Of a stretch of DNA of 64,000 nt, positions 42,838 to 51,987 are shown in pieces. Source of the DNA: Actinokineospora inagensis DSM 44258 (GTDB lineage Bacteria; Actinomycetota; Actinomycetes; Mycobacteriales; Pseudonocardiaceae); contig NZ_AXWW01000010.1 in assembly GCF_000482865.1 (NCBI RefSeq), positions 62,001-126,000 of the forward strand, read 5' to 3'. The notes beneath the pieces are model-generated. The model ran no database searches, was not told the DNA's origin, and worked only from the letters and a program-made list of their open reading frames with translations. Within the stretch, counting starts at the first letter, position 1, and every line of letters starts with the position of its first letter. Both the position numbers and the translations under genes were made by a program.

Positions 42838-44866
42838 TGTTCACCACCCCGACTGTCTCGATCCGGTGGGTACCACCGGACAGCTCGGAATACGACAGCA
42901 CGGCCAGCCGCGGCACGGCGGCGTGCACCAGGCGGAAAAGCGGGGTGCGCAGGCGCGGGGCGCAGGCGAGCACGGCGGCCTGGCCCTGGCTCTCGGCGCG
43001 ACCGGCGAGCCCGGCGATGTCGCCGACGATCGCCTCCAGCGTCCCCGTGTCCACCGCGAGCCGGTCGCCGAGCTCGGTGACCCGGATCGCCTCCAGCAGG
43101 GTCTGCTCGACCCGCGGGTCCAGCGTGATCACCGACAGCACGCCGTCGACGGCGAGCCGGGCGGCGATGGCCGGGCCGAGCGCGGCGCGCGCGGCCTCGA
43201 CGAGCCGGTCGATGTCGGCACCGGCCTTGGCCGCCGGGGAGAGCGCCTCGTAGATGCCGACCAGGTCGCGGATGGGGACACCCTCGTCGAGCAGGCGGTG
43301 CAGCACCCGCTGGATCTCGCCCAGGCTCATCAGGGCCGGGGTGAGCTCCTCGACCACGACCGGGTGGGTGCGGCGGACGACGTCGGTGAGCGCGCGGACG
43401 TTCTCCCGGCCGAGCAGGCGACCGGCGTGCGTGCGGGTGACCTCGGCGAGGTGGGTGACCAGGACGGAGGCGCGGTCGACCACGGTGGCGCCGAGCGCCT
43501 CGGCCTGGTGGCGCAGCTCGGACGGGATCCACTTGCCCGCCAGGCCGAACACCGGCTCGGTGCCCGCGCGGCCGGGCAGCGCGTCCAACTCGTCGCCGAT
43601 GGCCAGCACGGTGCCGGGCGGGGCGTAGCCGCGGGCGACGTCGGCGCCGTTGATCCGGATGACGTAGGAGGACAGCGGCAGGTCGAGGTCGTCGCGGGTG
43701 CGCACCGGCGGCATGACCACGCCGAGCTCCAGGGCGATCTTGCGGCGCAGCGCGCGGACCCGGTCGAGCAGGTCGCCGCCCGCGGCGTCCACCAGGTCGA
43801 CCAGGTCGGTGGCCAGGGCCAGCTCCAGCGGGTCGACCCGCATCTCGGCGATGAGCGCCTCGGTGGCGTCCGGCACGATCTCGGCGACCTCGGTGGAGTC
43901 GCTGGTCTCGGCGGTGTCCTGGCCGGGCTTGGGGCCGCGGCTGGACACGAGCAGCAGGCCGCCGCCGACGATCAGGAACGGCAGCATCGGCATGCCGGGC
44001 ATGAGCGAGAGCCCGATCAGCGCGACGCCGCCGATCTTCATCGCCTTGCGGTTGGCGGTGAACTGGCTGGTGACCAGGGACCCCATGTCCTGGTCACCGG
44101 CGGCGCGGGTGACGATGAGGCCGGTGGCGACCGAGAGCAGCAGCGCGGGGACCTGCGAGACGAGGCCGTCGCCGATGGCCAGCAGGCTGTAGGAGTTGAT
44201 GGCGTCGGTGGGCGACATGCCCTTCTGCAGCATGCCGACCGCGAAGCCGCCGAGCAGGTTGATCAGGGTGATGACCACCGCGGCGATCGCGTCGCCCTTG
44301 ACGAACTTGGACGCGCCGTCCATGGCGCCGTAGAAGTCGGCCTCGGCGGTGACCTCGGTGCGGCGCTTGCGGGCCTCGGGCTCGTCGATGAGCCCGGCGT
44401 TGAGGTCGGCGTCGATGGCCATCTGCTTGCCGGGCATGGCGTCCAGGGTGAACCGGGCGCCGACCTCGGCGACCCGGCCTGCGCCGTTGGTGATCACGGC
44501 GAACTGGATGACGATGAGGATGAAGAACACGACCAGGCCGACCACCAGCGAGCCGCCGACCACCGCGTGGCCGAAGGCGCCGATGACCGCGCCCGCGTGC
44601 CCGTCGAGCAGGACGAGCCGGGTGGCGCTGATGTTGAGCGCCAGCCGGAACAGGGTGGCCAGCAGCAGCACCGACGGGAATACCGAGAACTCCAGCGGTT
44701 TGCGGACCTGCATGCTGATCAGCACGATCAGCAGCGCCAACCCGATGTTCATCACGATGAACATGTCCAGCAGGAAGGTCGGCATCGGCACGACCATCAA
44801 GACGATGATCATGATGACACCGGCGGGTACCGCGAACTGGCTCAGTCGCCTGGAGTTCATGTCCAT
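42815..44866 (-). CDS. flhA: Flagellar export gate protein FlhA
   Basis: FlhA forms the nine-member cytoplasmic ring and channel of the export gate. It has eight membrane segments in the first 310 residues (VPAGVIMIIVLMVVPMPTF at the start) and the FHIPEP motifs SATRLVLLDGHAGAVIGAFG and MPGKQMAIDADLNAGLIDE. The soluble C-terminal domain follows (YAPPGTVLAIGDEL; LTDVVRRTHPVVVEELTP). The open frame extends upstream to 44968, but the family N-terminus fits ATG 44866 (MDMNSRRLSQ); neither start has a clear ribosome binding site. The hook-filament export partners are encoded far to the left, so flhA has moved into the chemotaxis operon. Confidence 0.94.
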   Translation of the reverse strand: MDMNSRRLSQFAVPAGVIMIIVLMVVPMPTFLLDMFIVMNIGLALLIVLISMQVRKPLEFSVFPSVLLLATLFRLALNISATRLVLLDGHAGAVIGAFGHAVVGGSLVVGLVVFFILIVIQFAVITNGAGRVAEVGARFTLDAMPGKQMAIDADLNAGLIDEPEARKRRTEVTAEADFYGAMDGASKFVKGDAIAAVVITLINLLGGFAVGMLQKGMSPTDAINSYSLLAIGDGLVSQVPALLLSVATGLIVTRAAGDQDMGSLVTSQFTANRKAMKIGGVALIGLSLMPGMPMLPFLIVGGGLLLVSSRGPKPGQDTAETSDSTEVAEIVPDATEALIAEMRVDPLELALATDLVDLVDAAGGDLLDRVRALRRKIALELGVVMPPVRTRDDLDLPLSSYVIRINGADVARGYAPPGTVLAIGDELDALPGRAGTEPVFGLAGKWIPSELRHQAEALGATVVDRASVLVTHLAEVTRTHAGRLLGRENVRALTDVVRRTHPVVVEELTPALMSLGEIQRVLHRLLDEGVPIRDLVGIYEALSPAAKAGADIDRLVEAARAALGPAIAARLAVDGVLSVITLDPRVEQTLLEAIRVTELGDRLAVDTGTLEAIVGDIAGLAGRAESQGQAAVLACAPRLRTPLFRLVHAAVPRLAVLSYSELSGGTHRIETVGVVNSGYTLAA

Positions 44867-45192
44867 CCCGGATAGCGGGTGCGGCCGGTCCCTGGCCTCG
44901 TGCTGCCTTCCTGGCTCCACGTCGGACGGTTCTTCGGCCGGTGTGGAGCGGTACTGAGCATTACCCACGACACAACGAATCGCCAGTGGTTCGCCGCCCC
45001 GTACGCCAGGCGGCGAACCGGCCAGCGATCCGTCTCGCGGCCACTTCGGCTACCCAGCGGGTAGTCGACATGTCCGCACTGGGCCCGGCACTCGCGGCCC
45101 ACCGCTATTGAGTTCCCAAACTGCACCGGCCGCACGCGATATCCGACCAACTATCACCCAACCGAGCGGCGACACGCCGCTGATCGGGTGAA
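44867..45192 (-). other. Gap before flhA with an 11-bp stem-loop
   Basis: No gene is supported. A perfect 11-bp stem (GGTTCGCCGCC, loop of 10) lies at 44988-45019, between the cheX-like gene and flhA on the same strand. On the minus strand it is followed only by a mildly T-rich stretch, so it could be a weak terminator or attenuator. No clear sigma-28-type site was found before flhA. Confidence 0.45.
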
Positions 45193-45669
45193 CTAGTTCA
45201 GCGGCACCACAATGGACAGCACGCCGCCCTTGTAACCCGCGATGTCCACCGTGAGGTCGAGCCTGCTGCCCAGCGACGCCAGGTGCGACCTGACATCGGT
45301 GGGCACCGAACCCGCCTCGGTGTGCACCGCGTGGAACTTCACGTGCGGCAGACCCGCGCGGTTGAACAGTCCGGTGAGGATGTTGCACACCTCACCGAGG
45401 ATGTCGGTGAGCAACGGCGAGAGCTCACCGTCCTCGACGCACGCCTCGGCCCCGCCCGGCGGGACCAACCCCATCGCCGCGGCCGTGTTGGCCGCCAGCG
45501 GCAGGGAGAAACCGATCACCCCGGCCAGCTTCTGGTCGTTGCGCTGGTACACCGCGACGACCGGCGCGTCCGCGGACGGCGGGTCGGTCGGGTTGACCTT
45601 GATCTCCCGGCCGAGGAGGTTGGCCAGCGTTTCGCGGACCTGCTTGGGCACCGGCAGTGCCTCTGTCAT
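45193..45669 (-). CDS. CheX-family chemotaxis phosphatase-like protein (copy 2)
   Basis: The 158-residue protein has the CheX fold pattern, with the helix LLTDILGEVCNILTGLFNRA, where the E-xx-N pair (GEVCN) matches the CheX/CheC phosphatase active site, and a strand-rich end DVRSHLASLGSRLDLTVD. It should remove phosphate from CheY-P. It lies five bases from the upstream cheY (45674-46036), forming a regulator-phosphatase pair. The same pair is found again just upstream. Active-site residues look complete. Confidence 0.78.
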   Translation of the reverse strand: MTEALPVPKQVRETLANLLGREIKVNPTDPPSADAPVVAVYQRNDQKLAGVIGFSLPLAANTAAAMGLVPPGGAEACVEDGELSPLLTDILGEVCNILTGLFNRAGLPHVKFHAVHTEAGSVPTDVRSHLASLGSRLDLTVDIAGYKGGVLSIVVPLN

Positions 45670-45673
45670 CGCC

Positions 45674-46036
45674 TCACCCCAGAATGTCGGAGAGCTTGTC
45701 GCGGAAGGTCTCCGCGGTGAACGGCTTGCTGATCAGGAACAGCGCGCCACCCGCCTCGGCCTTGGCGATCATCTCGTCCGAGCACTCGGAGGTGACGAAG
45801 GCGAACGGTACCGTGTTGCCCGCCGCGCGCAACGCGTGCAGCAGCTCGATGCCCGACATGTTGGGCATGTTCCAGTCGGAGAGCACGAGGTCCGGCTTCT
45901 CCTCGTTGACGGAGGTCTGGGCGGCGGCACCGTCCGGGGCCTCGACGATGTCGTGGTCCTCGAAGCCTGCCTGCCGCAACGTCCGGATGACGATCTGCCG
46001 CATCACCCGACTGTCATCCGCGACCAGGATCTTCAT
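45674..46036 (-). CDS. cheY: Chemotaxis response regulator CheY (copy 2)
   Basis: A 120-residue stand-alone receiver domain. The acidic pair is in LVADDSRVMRQIV, the phospho-acceptor Asp is in LVLSDWNMPNMSG, the Thr is in FAFVTSECSD and the Lys is in LFLISKPFTAE. With no output domain, it should act on the motor switch when phosphorylated by CheA. It is one of two cheY genes in the operon and is only about half identical by eye with the other, so the two may do different jobs. It begins two bases from the upstream cheX stop. Confidence 0.92.
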   Translation of the reverse strand: MKILVADDSRVMRQIVIRTLRQAGFEDHDIVEAPDGAAAQTSVNEEKPDLVLSDWNMPNMSGIELLHALRAAGNTVPFAFVTSECSDEMIAKAEAGGALFLISKPFTAETFRDKLSDILG

Positions 46037-46038
46037 AC

Positions 46039-46521
46039 CTACACCCCCTGTGCGTTGTTGGAAGGACCACCACTGAGCAAGGTCACCACGTACGGCTCGT
46101 CACGCCAGCGCACAACGGTCCGGCAGACCTCGACGGTGCCGGGCCAGCGCTCGTGGCCGGTCGCCGAGACGCGCGGGAGGGAGAGCTGGGACGGGGACGG
46201 CAGCACGCTCTTGACGTTACCGCCCAGCACGTTCGCAAGCTCGCCGAGCGCGTCGCCGACGTCGTCGGTGGTCACCTCGTCCGGCTCCATCGCGAACAGC
46301 ACCGACGCGACGTCGCGGGAAGCCTTGTGCGAACAGGACACGACCAGGTGACCCTCGTACGCGCCGACCATCGCGACGGACGCGGCGAGGTCGACCGGGG
46401 CACCGGTGTCCGGGGCGGCGAAGATGGTCTCTTCCTCGCCACCGTTGAGGAACGCCGACCACACCTGTTCGGCGATCATGTCGAGGTCAACCTCGACCGT
46501 CGTGGTCACGTCATTGGTCAT
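46039..46521 (-). CDS. cheX: CheX-family chemotaxis phosphatase (copy 1)
   Basis: The 160-residue protein has the full CheX pattern: an N-terminal helix (DLDMIAEQVWSAFLNGG), a strand pair (SVAMVGAYEGHLVVSCS) and the active-site helix VGDALGELANVLGGNVKSVL, where the Glu (E of GELAN) and Asn two residues on form the phosphatase site. It would quench CheY-P in a bacterium that lacks CheZ. It is joined without a gap to the upstream cheY (one-base spacing) and to the downstream cheY. Confidence 0.88.
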   Translation of the reverse strand: MTNDVTTTVEVDLDMIAEQVWSAFLNGGEEETIFAAPDTGAPVDLAASVAMVGAYEGHLVVSCSHKASRDVASVLFAMEPDEVTTDDVGDALGELANVLGGNVKSVLPSPSQLSLPRVSATGHERWPGTVEVCRTVVRWRDEPYVVTLLSGGPSNNAQGV

Positions 46522-46905
46522 TTAGGACACCCCCGCCGGGACGAGCCCGAGGAGGGCCAGCTTGTCGATGATGCCGTCTCGGGTGAACGGCTTGATCACG
46601 TACTCGTGCGCACCGGCGGCCAGCGCCCGGACGATCTGCCCGTGCTCGCTCTCGGTGGTAACCATCATCAGCGTCATCTGACGCATCTCGGAGATCTTGC
46701 GGACCTCGATGACGAACTCGAGGCCGGTCATCTCCGGCATGTTCCAGTCGACCAGCGCCAGGTCCGGAACCCGACCGGTGCTCTCAAGCACGTTGAGAGC
46801 CTCCCGACCGTTGCCCGCCTCCAGGACCTCGTAGTCGAGGTCGGCCAACAGGCCCCGGAGAATCTTGCGCATGGCCCGGGAATCGTCGATCACAATCCCT
46901 AGCAC
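46522..46905 (-). CDS. cheY: Chemotaxis response regulator CheY (copy 1)
   Basis: A 127-residue receiver with acidic pair IVIDDSRAMRKIL, phospho-acceptor Asp in LALVDWNMPEMTGL, Thr in LMMVTTESEHG and Lys in EYVIKPFTRDG. The start is GTG at 46905, and the first seven bases overlap the end of cheR. With the cheX after it, this is the first of two cheY-cheX pairs. It probably is the main CheY of the operon. Confidence 0.92.
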   Translation of the reverse strand: MLGIVIDDSRAMRKILRGLLADLDYEVLEAGNGREALNVLESTGRVPDLALVDWNMPEMTGLEFVIEVRKISEMRQMTLMMVTTESEHGQIVRALAAGAHEYVIKPFTRDGIIDKLALLGLVPAGVS

Positions 46906-47741
46906 TGCGTCACCTCTTTCACCATTTGGCGGTCACGGGCAGGCGCCCGGTAGATGGCGGTCCGTCCGACGGCCACCCGCTCGAACACCGAGTCGATGCC
47001 CACAGTGGACTCTGCGGCACCCAGCAGCAACCAACCACCCGGGTTGAGCACCTGCCGGACGCGCTCGAGCACGGCGCGCTTGGTGTCGGGTTCGAAGTAG
47101 ATGAGCACGTTGCGCAGGAACACCACGTCGAACTTGCTCATGGGCGGCAACGTCGTGCACAGGTTGATGCGCTGGAACGACAGGTTCTGCCGGATCCGCG
47201 GCACCGCCTCCCACTCGGCGCCCGCGCGCTGGAAGTAGGTCACCAGGTCGGTCGCGGGCAGGCCGCGGTTGATCTCGAGCTGGTTGAACCTCCCCGCGCG
47301 GGAACGGCGCAGCATCTCCTCGGACAGGTCGCTGCCCATGATCTGGTAGCCGCGCCCGGCGGGCAGCGCCTTCTCCATGGTGATCGCGATGCTGTAGGGC
47401 TCCTGGCCGCTCGAACACGCCGCCGACCAGATCCGCACCGGGCGGTTGTGGGCGGAGAGCACGTCGGGCAGGATGACGTCGGTCAACGCCGAGAACGGCT
47501 CGCGGTCGCGGAACCAGGACGTCTCGTTGATCGTGAGCGCCTCGACCACCTGCGTGCGCAGGGCCGCCGACCCGGTGCGCAGCGCGTTGGCCAGCGAACC
47601 CACCGTGTCGTGCCCGGTGGCCTTCGCCACGGGCTTGAGCCTGGACTCGACCAGGTATTCCTTACCGGGGCGCAGGACCATGCCGGCCTCTCGGAAGACG
47701 AGATCGGCCACGTAGCCGAACAGCGCCGGTGTCATTTCCAC
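46899..47741 (-). CDS. cheR: Chemotaxis protein methyltransferase CheR
   Basis: CheR adds methyl groups from S-adenosylmethionine to receptor glutamates for adaptation. The 280-residue enzyme has an N-terminal helical domain (YVADLVFREAGMVLRPGKEY), INETSWFRD, the SAM-binding IWSAACSSGQEPYSIAITME, and FDVVFLRNVLIYFEPDTKR. GTG at 47739-47741 is chosen because GGAGG lies seven bases upstream; an ATG two codons in is poorer. Its 5' end overlaps cheB by ten bases. Confidence 0.95.
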   Translation of the reverse strand: MEMTPALFGYVADLVFREAGMVLRPGKEYLVESRLKPVAKATGHDTVGSLANALRTGSAALRTQVVEALTINETSWFRDREPFSALTDVILPDVLSAHNRPVRIWSAACSSGQEPYSIAITMEKALPAGRGYQIMGSDLSEEMLRRSRAGRFNQLEINRGLPATDLVTYFQRAGAEWEAVPRIRQNLSFQRINLCTTLPPMSKFDVVFLRNVLIYFEPDTKRAVLERVRQVLNPGGWLLLGAAESTVGIDSVFERVAVGRTAIYRAPARDRQMVKEVTQC

Positions 47742-48814
47742 CGCGCCACCTCCTTTCCAGTTGCCGTCGCCGACGCGGGCAGGCGGGCGACGATGTTCTC
47801 CGCGATGAGGCCGAGCGGCAGCACCGCGTCGGCCAAGCCCGCGCTGACAACCGCACCAGGCATTCCCCAGACCACCGAGGTGGCCTGGTCCTGGGCCAGT
47901 ACTCCGGCGCCGAGTCGCACGAGCTCCTCGGTGCCGCGTTTGCCGTCCTGGCCCATGCCGGTGAGCATGACCGCCAGCGACGCCGAACCGTAGACGCGCG
48001 CTCCGGAGCGGAACAGCACGTCGACAGCAGGTCTGCAGTGGTTTTCCATGGGGCCGTCGTGCAGCCGGACGCGGGGTCCGCCCGGACCCTTCGCGGCCTC
48101 CATGTGCCTGCCGCCCGGTGCGATGTAGACACTGCCGGGCAGCAGCGGTTCCCCGTCGCGCGCCTCGACCACCCGCAGGGCGGCCTCCTGGTCGATGCGA
48201 CGGGCGAGCATGGTGGTGAACACCGGGGGCATGTGCTGGGCGACCAGCACCGGCACCGCGAGGGTGCCGGGCAGCTTGGTCAGCACCGTGCGCAGCGCTT
48301 CCGGTCCGCCGGTGGACGAGCCGATGAACACGGCCTGCACCGCCTTGCGCGGGCCCGACGGCGGCTTCTTCACCGAGTCCGGCGGGCGCGGCGGCGGCGC
48401 GGTGTACACCGGCTTGCCGCACAGGGCGTGGATGCGCGGCAGCAACTGCTCGCGCACCTCGGTGACGGCCTTGTTCACGCTGCCCGCGTTGGCGGGCTTG
48501 GTGACGTAGTCGGTGGCACCGGCGGCCAGCGCGGCCACCGTCGCCTCGGCGCCGTCGCTGGTCATCGTGGAGAACATGATGACCGGCAGCGTCGGGTTGG
48601 TCTTGCGGATCTCCCGCACCGTCTCGACCCCGTTGAGCACCGGCATCTCCACGTCCAGCGTGACGATGTCCGGCTTCAACTGGGCGATCTTGGCCAGCGC
48701 GATCCGCCCGTCCGGCGCGGTCCCGACGACGCGCACCTTCGGGTCCGCGGACAGCACATCAGTGACGAGACGGCGGATCACCACCGAGTCGTCCACCACC
48801 AGTACTGAGATCAC
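47732..48814 (-). CDS. cheB: Chemotaxis methylesterase CheB
   Basis: CheB removes methyl groups from receptors and is activated by CheA. The 360-residue protein has an N-terminal receiver domain (VLVVDDSVVIRRL; ITLDVEMPVLNGVE-like acceptor region; KPANAG) and a C-terminal esterase with catalytic Ser in VFIGSSTGGPEAL, His in LVAQHMPPVFT and Asp in MLTGMGQDGKRGT. GTG at 48812-48814 has GGAGG five bases upstream; a longer open frame is rejected as the receiver begins right here. First gene of the leftward operon cheB-R-Y-X-Y-X-flhA-flhF. Confidence 0.95.
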   Translation of the reverse strand: MISVLVVDDSVVIRRLVTDVLSADPKVRVVGTAPDGRIALAKIAQLKPDIVTLDVEMPVLNGVETVREIRKTNPTLPVIMFSTMTSDGAEATVAALAAGATDYVTKPANAGSVNKAVTEVREQLLPRIHALCGKPVYTAPPPRPPDSVKKPPSGPRKAVQAVFIGSSTGGPEALRTVLTKLPGTLAVPVLVAQHMPPVFTTMLARRIDQEAALRVVEARDGEPLLPGSVYIAPGGRHMEAAKGPGGPRVRLHDGPMENHCRPAVDVLFRSGARVYGSASLAVMLTGMGQDGKRGTEELVRLGAGVLAQDQATSVVWGMPGAVVSAGLADAVLPLGLIAENIVARLPASATATGKEVARWK

Positions 48815-48864
48815 GTGGGCCTCCAGGGTCGGCGGCGGGGGCACCTGCCTCCGCGACAACCCTG

Positions 48865-48892
48865 GGATCGGCCGCACCCGTCCGGTCCTGAG
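48865..48892 (-). promoter_or_regulatory. Sigma-28-type promoter of the cheB operon
   Basis: Read on the minus strand: CTCAG, 15 bases, GCCGATCC, ending 50 bases before the cheB GTG. It should drive the chemotaxis operon that runs down to flhA and flhF. Confidence 0.65.
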
Positions 48893-49028
48893 CCCTCGAC
48901 TCGCCGATTTCTCATGACCCGCACAGCGTTCACAGCGTCCTCAGGGCAGTGGCGTCCGCTGTGGACTCCGCCCGATCGGGTCCCCTGTGGACCCGGCCAG
49001 TTCGAGCTTGCCCTGGAACAAACGACAC

Positions 49029-49060
49029 GACCGGCTGAACCACGGGGGGTTCAGCCGGTC
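49029..49060 (-). terminator. Stem-loop after the hypothetical gene at 49104
   Basis: A perfect 12-bp stem (GACCGGCTGAAC on plus, loop of eight) lies 44 bases beyond the stop of the leftward gene. No clear T-run follows on the minus strand, so it is a weaker type of terminator that shields the cheB promoter. Confidence 0.6.
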
Positions 49061-49103
49061 GGGGACCTCGGGAGTGCTACGACCAGTCGCTCACCGGTCG
49101 CCG

Positions 49104-49973
49104 CTAATCGGCGAGCACCAGCCAATCCGGGCCGAAAGCGGCCAGGCAGGGGACGAGGAGTTCCTGGGCGGACTCGGAGTCCACCAGGTCGCGCACCATC
49201 AGAGCCTGCACCGCGCCGGAGAGCACGTTCCACACCCCGCTGGCCCGGTCGTCGACCGACACTCCCGCCAGGTCGACCGCCCGGACCAGGAGTAACTGGG
49301 CGGTGGCGGCGGCCCGGACCCGACCGGAGACGTGCACCGCCCAGGCGGCCGAGTGCATCGCGGCCGACCAGTCGACCTGCTCGGCGCGCATCCGGTCGGC
49401 GGCCACGGCCAGCGCGCGGACCTCGGCGGGGTGCGCGGCGCGAACCCGGTCGAGCAGCCGGTGCACCAGGTCGTGGGTGGGGCCCAGGTCCAGGGCGGGC
49501 TCCGGCAGGTCGCGGCGGGCGGTGAGCCACGCCGAGGCGAGCACCCTGCGGTCGGTGTCGGTCAGCGACTCGCGCAGGTAGGTCGCGCAGATGGCGTCGG
49601 TGACCAGGGCGACCACGTCGTCCGGTGGTTCGGGCGCGGTGCCCGCCGGGAAGGTGTCGCGGTCGGGGACCAGGACGTCGGTGCGCACGCAGTGCAGCAG
49701 CCCGGCCAGCGAGCCGATCGGCGAGTGCTGCAGCAGGGTGACCGCGGACGGACCGGTGAGGTCGCGGACGCTGGTCTGTTCGGCGGCCGCCGCGAGCGCG
49801 TGCGAGCGGGCGAGGCCGAGGGCGGGGGTGTGGGAGGCGGCCCGGGAGGCGAGGACCTCGATGCCCGAGGTGGACTGGGCGAGCAGCGTCAGCAGAATCT
49901 CCGCCGTCGCAGGCCCGCCCGCCATCCGGGTGAGGTCGAAGCCCAACACGGGGGCGCTGACAAGGCTGTACAC
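49104..49973 (-). CDS. Hypothetical protein, helical, between cheB and a chemoreceptor
   Basis: This 289-residue Ala/Leu/Val-rich soluble protein has no motif I recognise. It has regular helix periodicity (LLTLLAQSTSGIEVLASRAA; RVLASAWLTARRDLPEPALD) with WSAAMHSAAWAVHVSGRVRA in the middle, so it is likely an all-alpha fold. Start GTG at 49971-49973 is a choice: a TTG at 50003 would add ten residues. It shares strand with the che genes but has its own gap on both sides, so a link to chemotaxis is only by place. Confidence 0.7.
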   Translation of the reverse strand: MYSLVSAPVLGFDLTRMAGGPATAEILLTLLAQSTSGIEVLASRAASHTPALGLARSHALAAAAEQTSVRDLTGPSAVTLLQHSPIGSLAGLLHCVRTDVLVPDRDTFPAGTAPEPPDDVVALVTDAICATYLRESLTDTDRRVLASAWLTARRDLPEPALDLGPTHDLVHRLLDRVRAAHPAEVRALAVAADRMRAEQVDWSAAMHSAAWAVHVSGRVRAAATAQLLLVRAVDLAGVSVDDRASGVWNVLSGAVQALMVRDLVDSESAQELLVPCLAAFGPDWLVLAD

Positions 49974-50170
49974 CCGAGTCAGTATGCACCCGCGATTACG
50001 CAAATAGCACTGGATCGGGTGAAATATTACACAGAGCGACGGCGCCGTCCCGGGGGGTGCGAGACGACGCCGCCTGGTCGAGTGGTGTTACACCGATCGG
50101 CGCAGCACAGAATGGTCGTTCCGGAGCAGCGGCCGTGATCACCGCGTGATCGTCGCCGATCGGTCGCGAA

Positions 50171-51823
50171 TCAGGTCGCGAAGCGGTTGACCTGCTCCTG
50201 GAGCTGCGCGGAGAGCCGGGTGAGGGTCTGCATCGCCAGGTTCGACTCGCTGATGCTGGCGGTCGCGTTGTTCGCGCCGTCGGCGACCCCGGCGATGTTC
50301 GCTGCGATCTCGCTCACACCGGACGCGGCCTCGCCCACGTTCCGGTTCATCTCGGCGGTCGTGGCGGTCTGCTGCTCCACCGCGGAGGCGATGGTGAGCT
50401 GGAAGTCGTTGATCCGGGCGATGATCTCGGAGATCTCGTCGATGGCGTTCACCGCGTTGGCCGTGTCGGCCTGGATCATCTCGACCCGGCGCGAGATGTC
50501 CTCGGTCGCCTTCGCGGTCTCCTGCGCCAACTCCTTGACCTCGTTCGCGACCACGGCGAACCCCTTGCCCGCGTCGCCCGCCCGAGCGGCCTCGATGGTG
50601 GCGTTGAGGGCCAGCAGGTTGGTCTGCTCGGCGATCGAGGTGATGACCTTGACGACGTTGCCGATCTCCATCGACGACTCGCCCAGCTTCGCGACCGTGC
50701 CGTTGGTGGTCGCGGCGACCGACACGGCCTGCCCCGCCACGCCCGCGGCCTCGTTGGCCGACTGCGCGATCTCCTTGATCGACGCGGACATCTCGTCCGC
50801 GCCGGTCGCCACGGTCTGCACGTTGCGGGCGACCTGCTCGGCCGCGGCGGACACGACGCCTGCCTGCGCGGAGGTCTCACCGGTGCTGTCGCTGACCTTG
50901 CCCGCGATGGTGGCCATGTCGTGCGTCGCGCCCTCCAGCGAGCCGATGCCGGTCCGGATCGCGGCGACCGTGTCGTGCATGCTCTCGGTCGCGGTGTTCA
51001 GCGCCGCGGCCATCACGCCGATCTCGTCGGTGGAGCGGACCTCGACCTTGCGGGTCAGGTCCCCGTTGGCCACCGAGTCCAGCACGCTGGACACGCCGCG
51101 CACCGAGCGGACGATGCCGCGGATGATCAGCCAGCCGACCAGCAGCGCCAGCAGCAGGCCGACGCCGAGCACGATCAGCGAGGTCCACCGGGCGCTGTCG
51201 CTGGCGGAGGCGGCACCGGTCACCTCGACACCCACCGCGTTGAGCTCGGTGGTCTGCATCTCGACCAGGTCGACGCCCAGGTCGTCCAGGGCGGGACCGG
51301 CGATGTTGTTGTAGCGGGCGAGGGCCACCTCGGGCCTGCCCGCCTTGGCCGCCGGGAACACCTGGTTGGTGACCACGTCGGCGACCTTGTCCAGGTGGGT
51401 GATAGCGCGCTGCACGGTGGTGGGCGGGACGGCGCTGAAGTCGGGGTCCTTGGCGATGCCGTCCTGGAACTGGACCAGCGCGCCGCGCAGCACGCCGATG
51501 GCGGCCGTCGTGTCGCTGATCTCCTTGTCCACCCGCGCCAGGTCGGTGCTGATGAACGAGGACAGCAGGTGCTGGGTCGCGGTGATCGCCGCGCCGTTGA
51601 AGTTGCTGATCGCCCCGACGGCCGCGGCGTTCTTGCCCAGCCGGGCCGAGGTGTTGGCACCGTGGTCGGTCGCGATGATGCCCTGCATGCCGACGCCGAC
51701 GGCGACGACGGCGGGCACCGCGATCGCGGCGAGGATCTTGGTGGCGAGCGAGCGGTTCGCCAAGAACCGGCCGAGGCCGCCGCGGCGGGTGCCGGGCGCG
51801 GCCTCGGGGGTGGTGTCGACCAT
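50171..51823 (-). CDS. Methyl-accepting chemotaxis protein (second receptor)
   Basis: A 550-residue chemoreceptor located directly after cheA and cheW. It has a membrane helix at about 31-52 ([20 protein letters not shown]), a helical sensor domain of about 150 residues, a second membrane helix near 210-232 ([20 protein letters not shown]), HAMP ([15 protein letters not shown]), and the receptor hairpin [20 protein letters not shown]. The start ATG 51823 is chosen over upstream in-frame codons because it gives a normal basic N-terminus. The distance from cheW (164 bp with a strong hairpin) suggests its own promoter, but no sigma-28-type site was found. Confidence 0.93.
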   Translation of the reverse strand: MVDTTPEAAPGTRRGGLGRFLANRSLATKILAAIAVPAVVAVGVGMQGIIATDHGANTSARLGKNAAAVGAISNFNGAAITATQHLLSSFISTDLARVDKEISDTTAAIGVLRGALVQFQDGIAKDPDFSAVPPTTVQRAITHLDKVADVVTNQVFPAAKAGRPEVALARYNNIAGPALDDLGVDLVEMQTTELNAVGVEVTGAASASDSARWTSLIVLGVGLLLALLVGWLIIRGIVRSVRGVSSVLDSVANGDLTRKVEVRSTDEIGVMAAALNTATESMHDTVAAIRTGIGSLEGATHDMATIAGKVSDSTGETSAQAGVVSAAAEQVARNVQTVATGADEMSASIKEIAQSANEAAGVAGQAVSVAATTNGTVAKLGESSMEIGNVVKVITSIAEQTNLLALNATIEAARAGDAGKGFAVVANEVKELAQETAKATEDISRRVEMIQADTANAVNAIDEISEIIARINDFQLTIASAVEQQTATTAEMNRNVGEAASGVSEIAANIAGVADGANNATASISESNLAMQTLTRLSAQLQEQVNRFAT

Positions 51824-51944
51824 CAGGTGGGTGCCCTTCGGTGGGGCCGTCGCTGGCGACGGCAGGCGCGGGTGGAGGGTGCTGCCCAATGGGGACCGAT
51901 ACCGGGACAACGGGCCGGGGCGAATCCACCGACCACCACCAAAC

Positions 51945-51976
51945 GGGGCTCCGGGGGCCAGTGGCCCCGGAGCCCC
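51945..51976 (-). terminator. Stem-loop between cheW and the second chemoreceptor
   Basis: GGGGCTCCGGG pairs perfectly with CCCGGAGCCCC around a ten-base loop. It starts 11 bases after the cheW stop on the minus strand. It should end or reduce cheA-cheW transcription before the receptor gene. Confidence 0.65.
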
Positions 51977-51987
51977 GGGTGGGTGGG

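Noticed and set aside
44867-44968. FlhA start at 44968
   Set aside because: It adds a hydrophilic 34-residue piece not usual for FlhA and has no ribosome binding site; kept only as an alternative.
45050-45090. Sigma-28-type promoter before flhA
   Set aside because: CTCAA and GCCGA-like pieces exist on the minus strand, but not with the 15-base spacing found at all the other sites.
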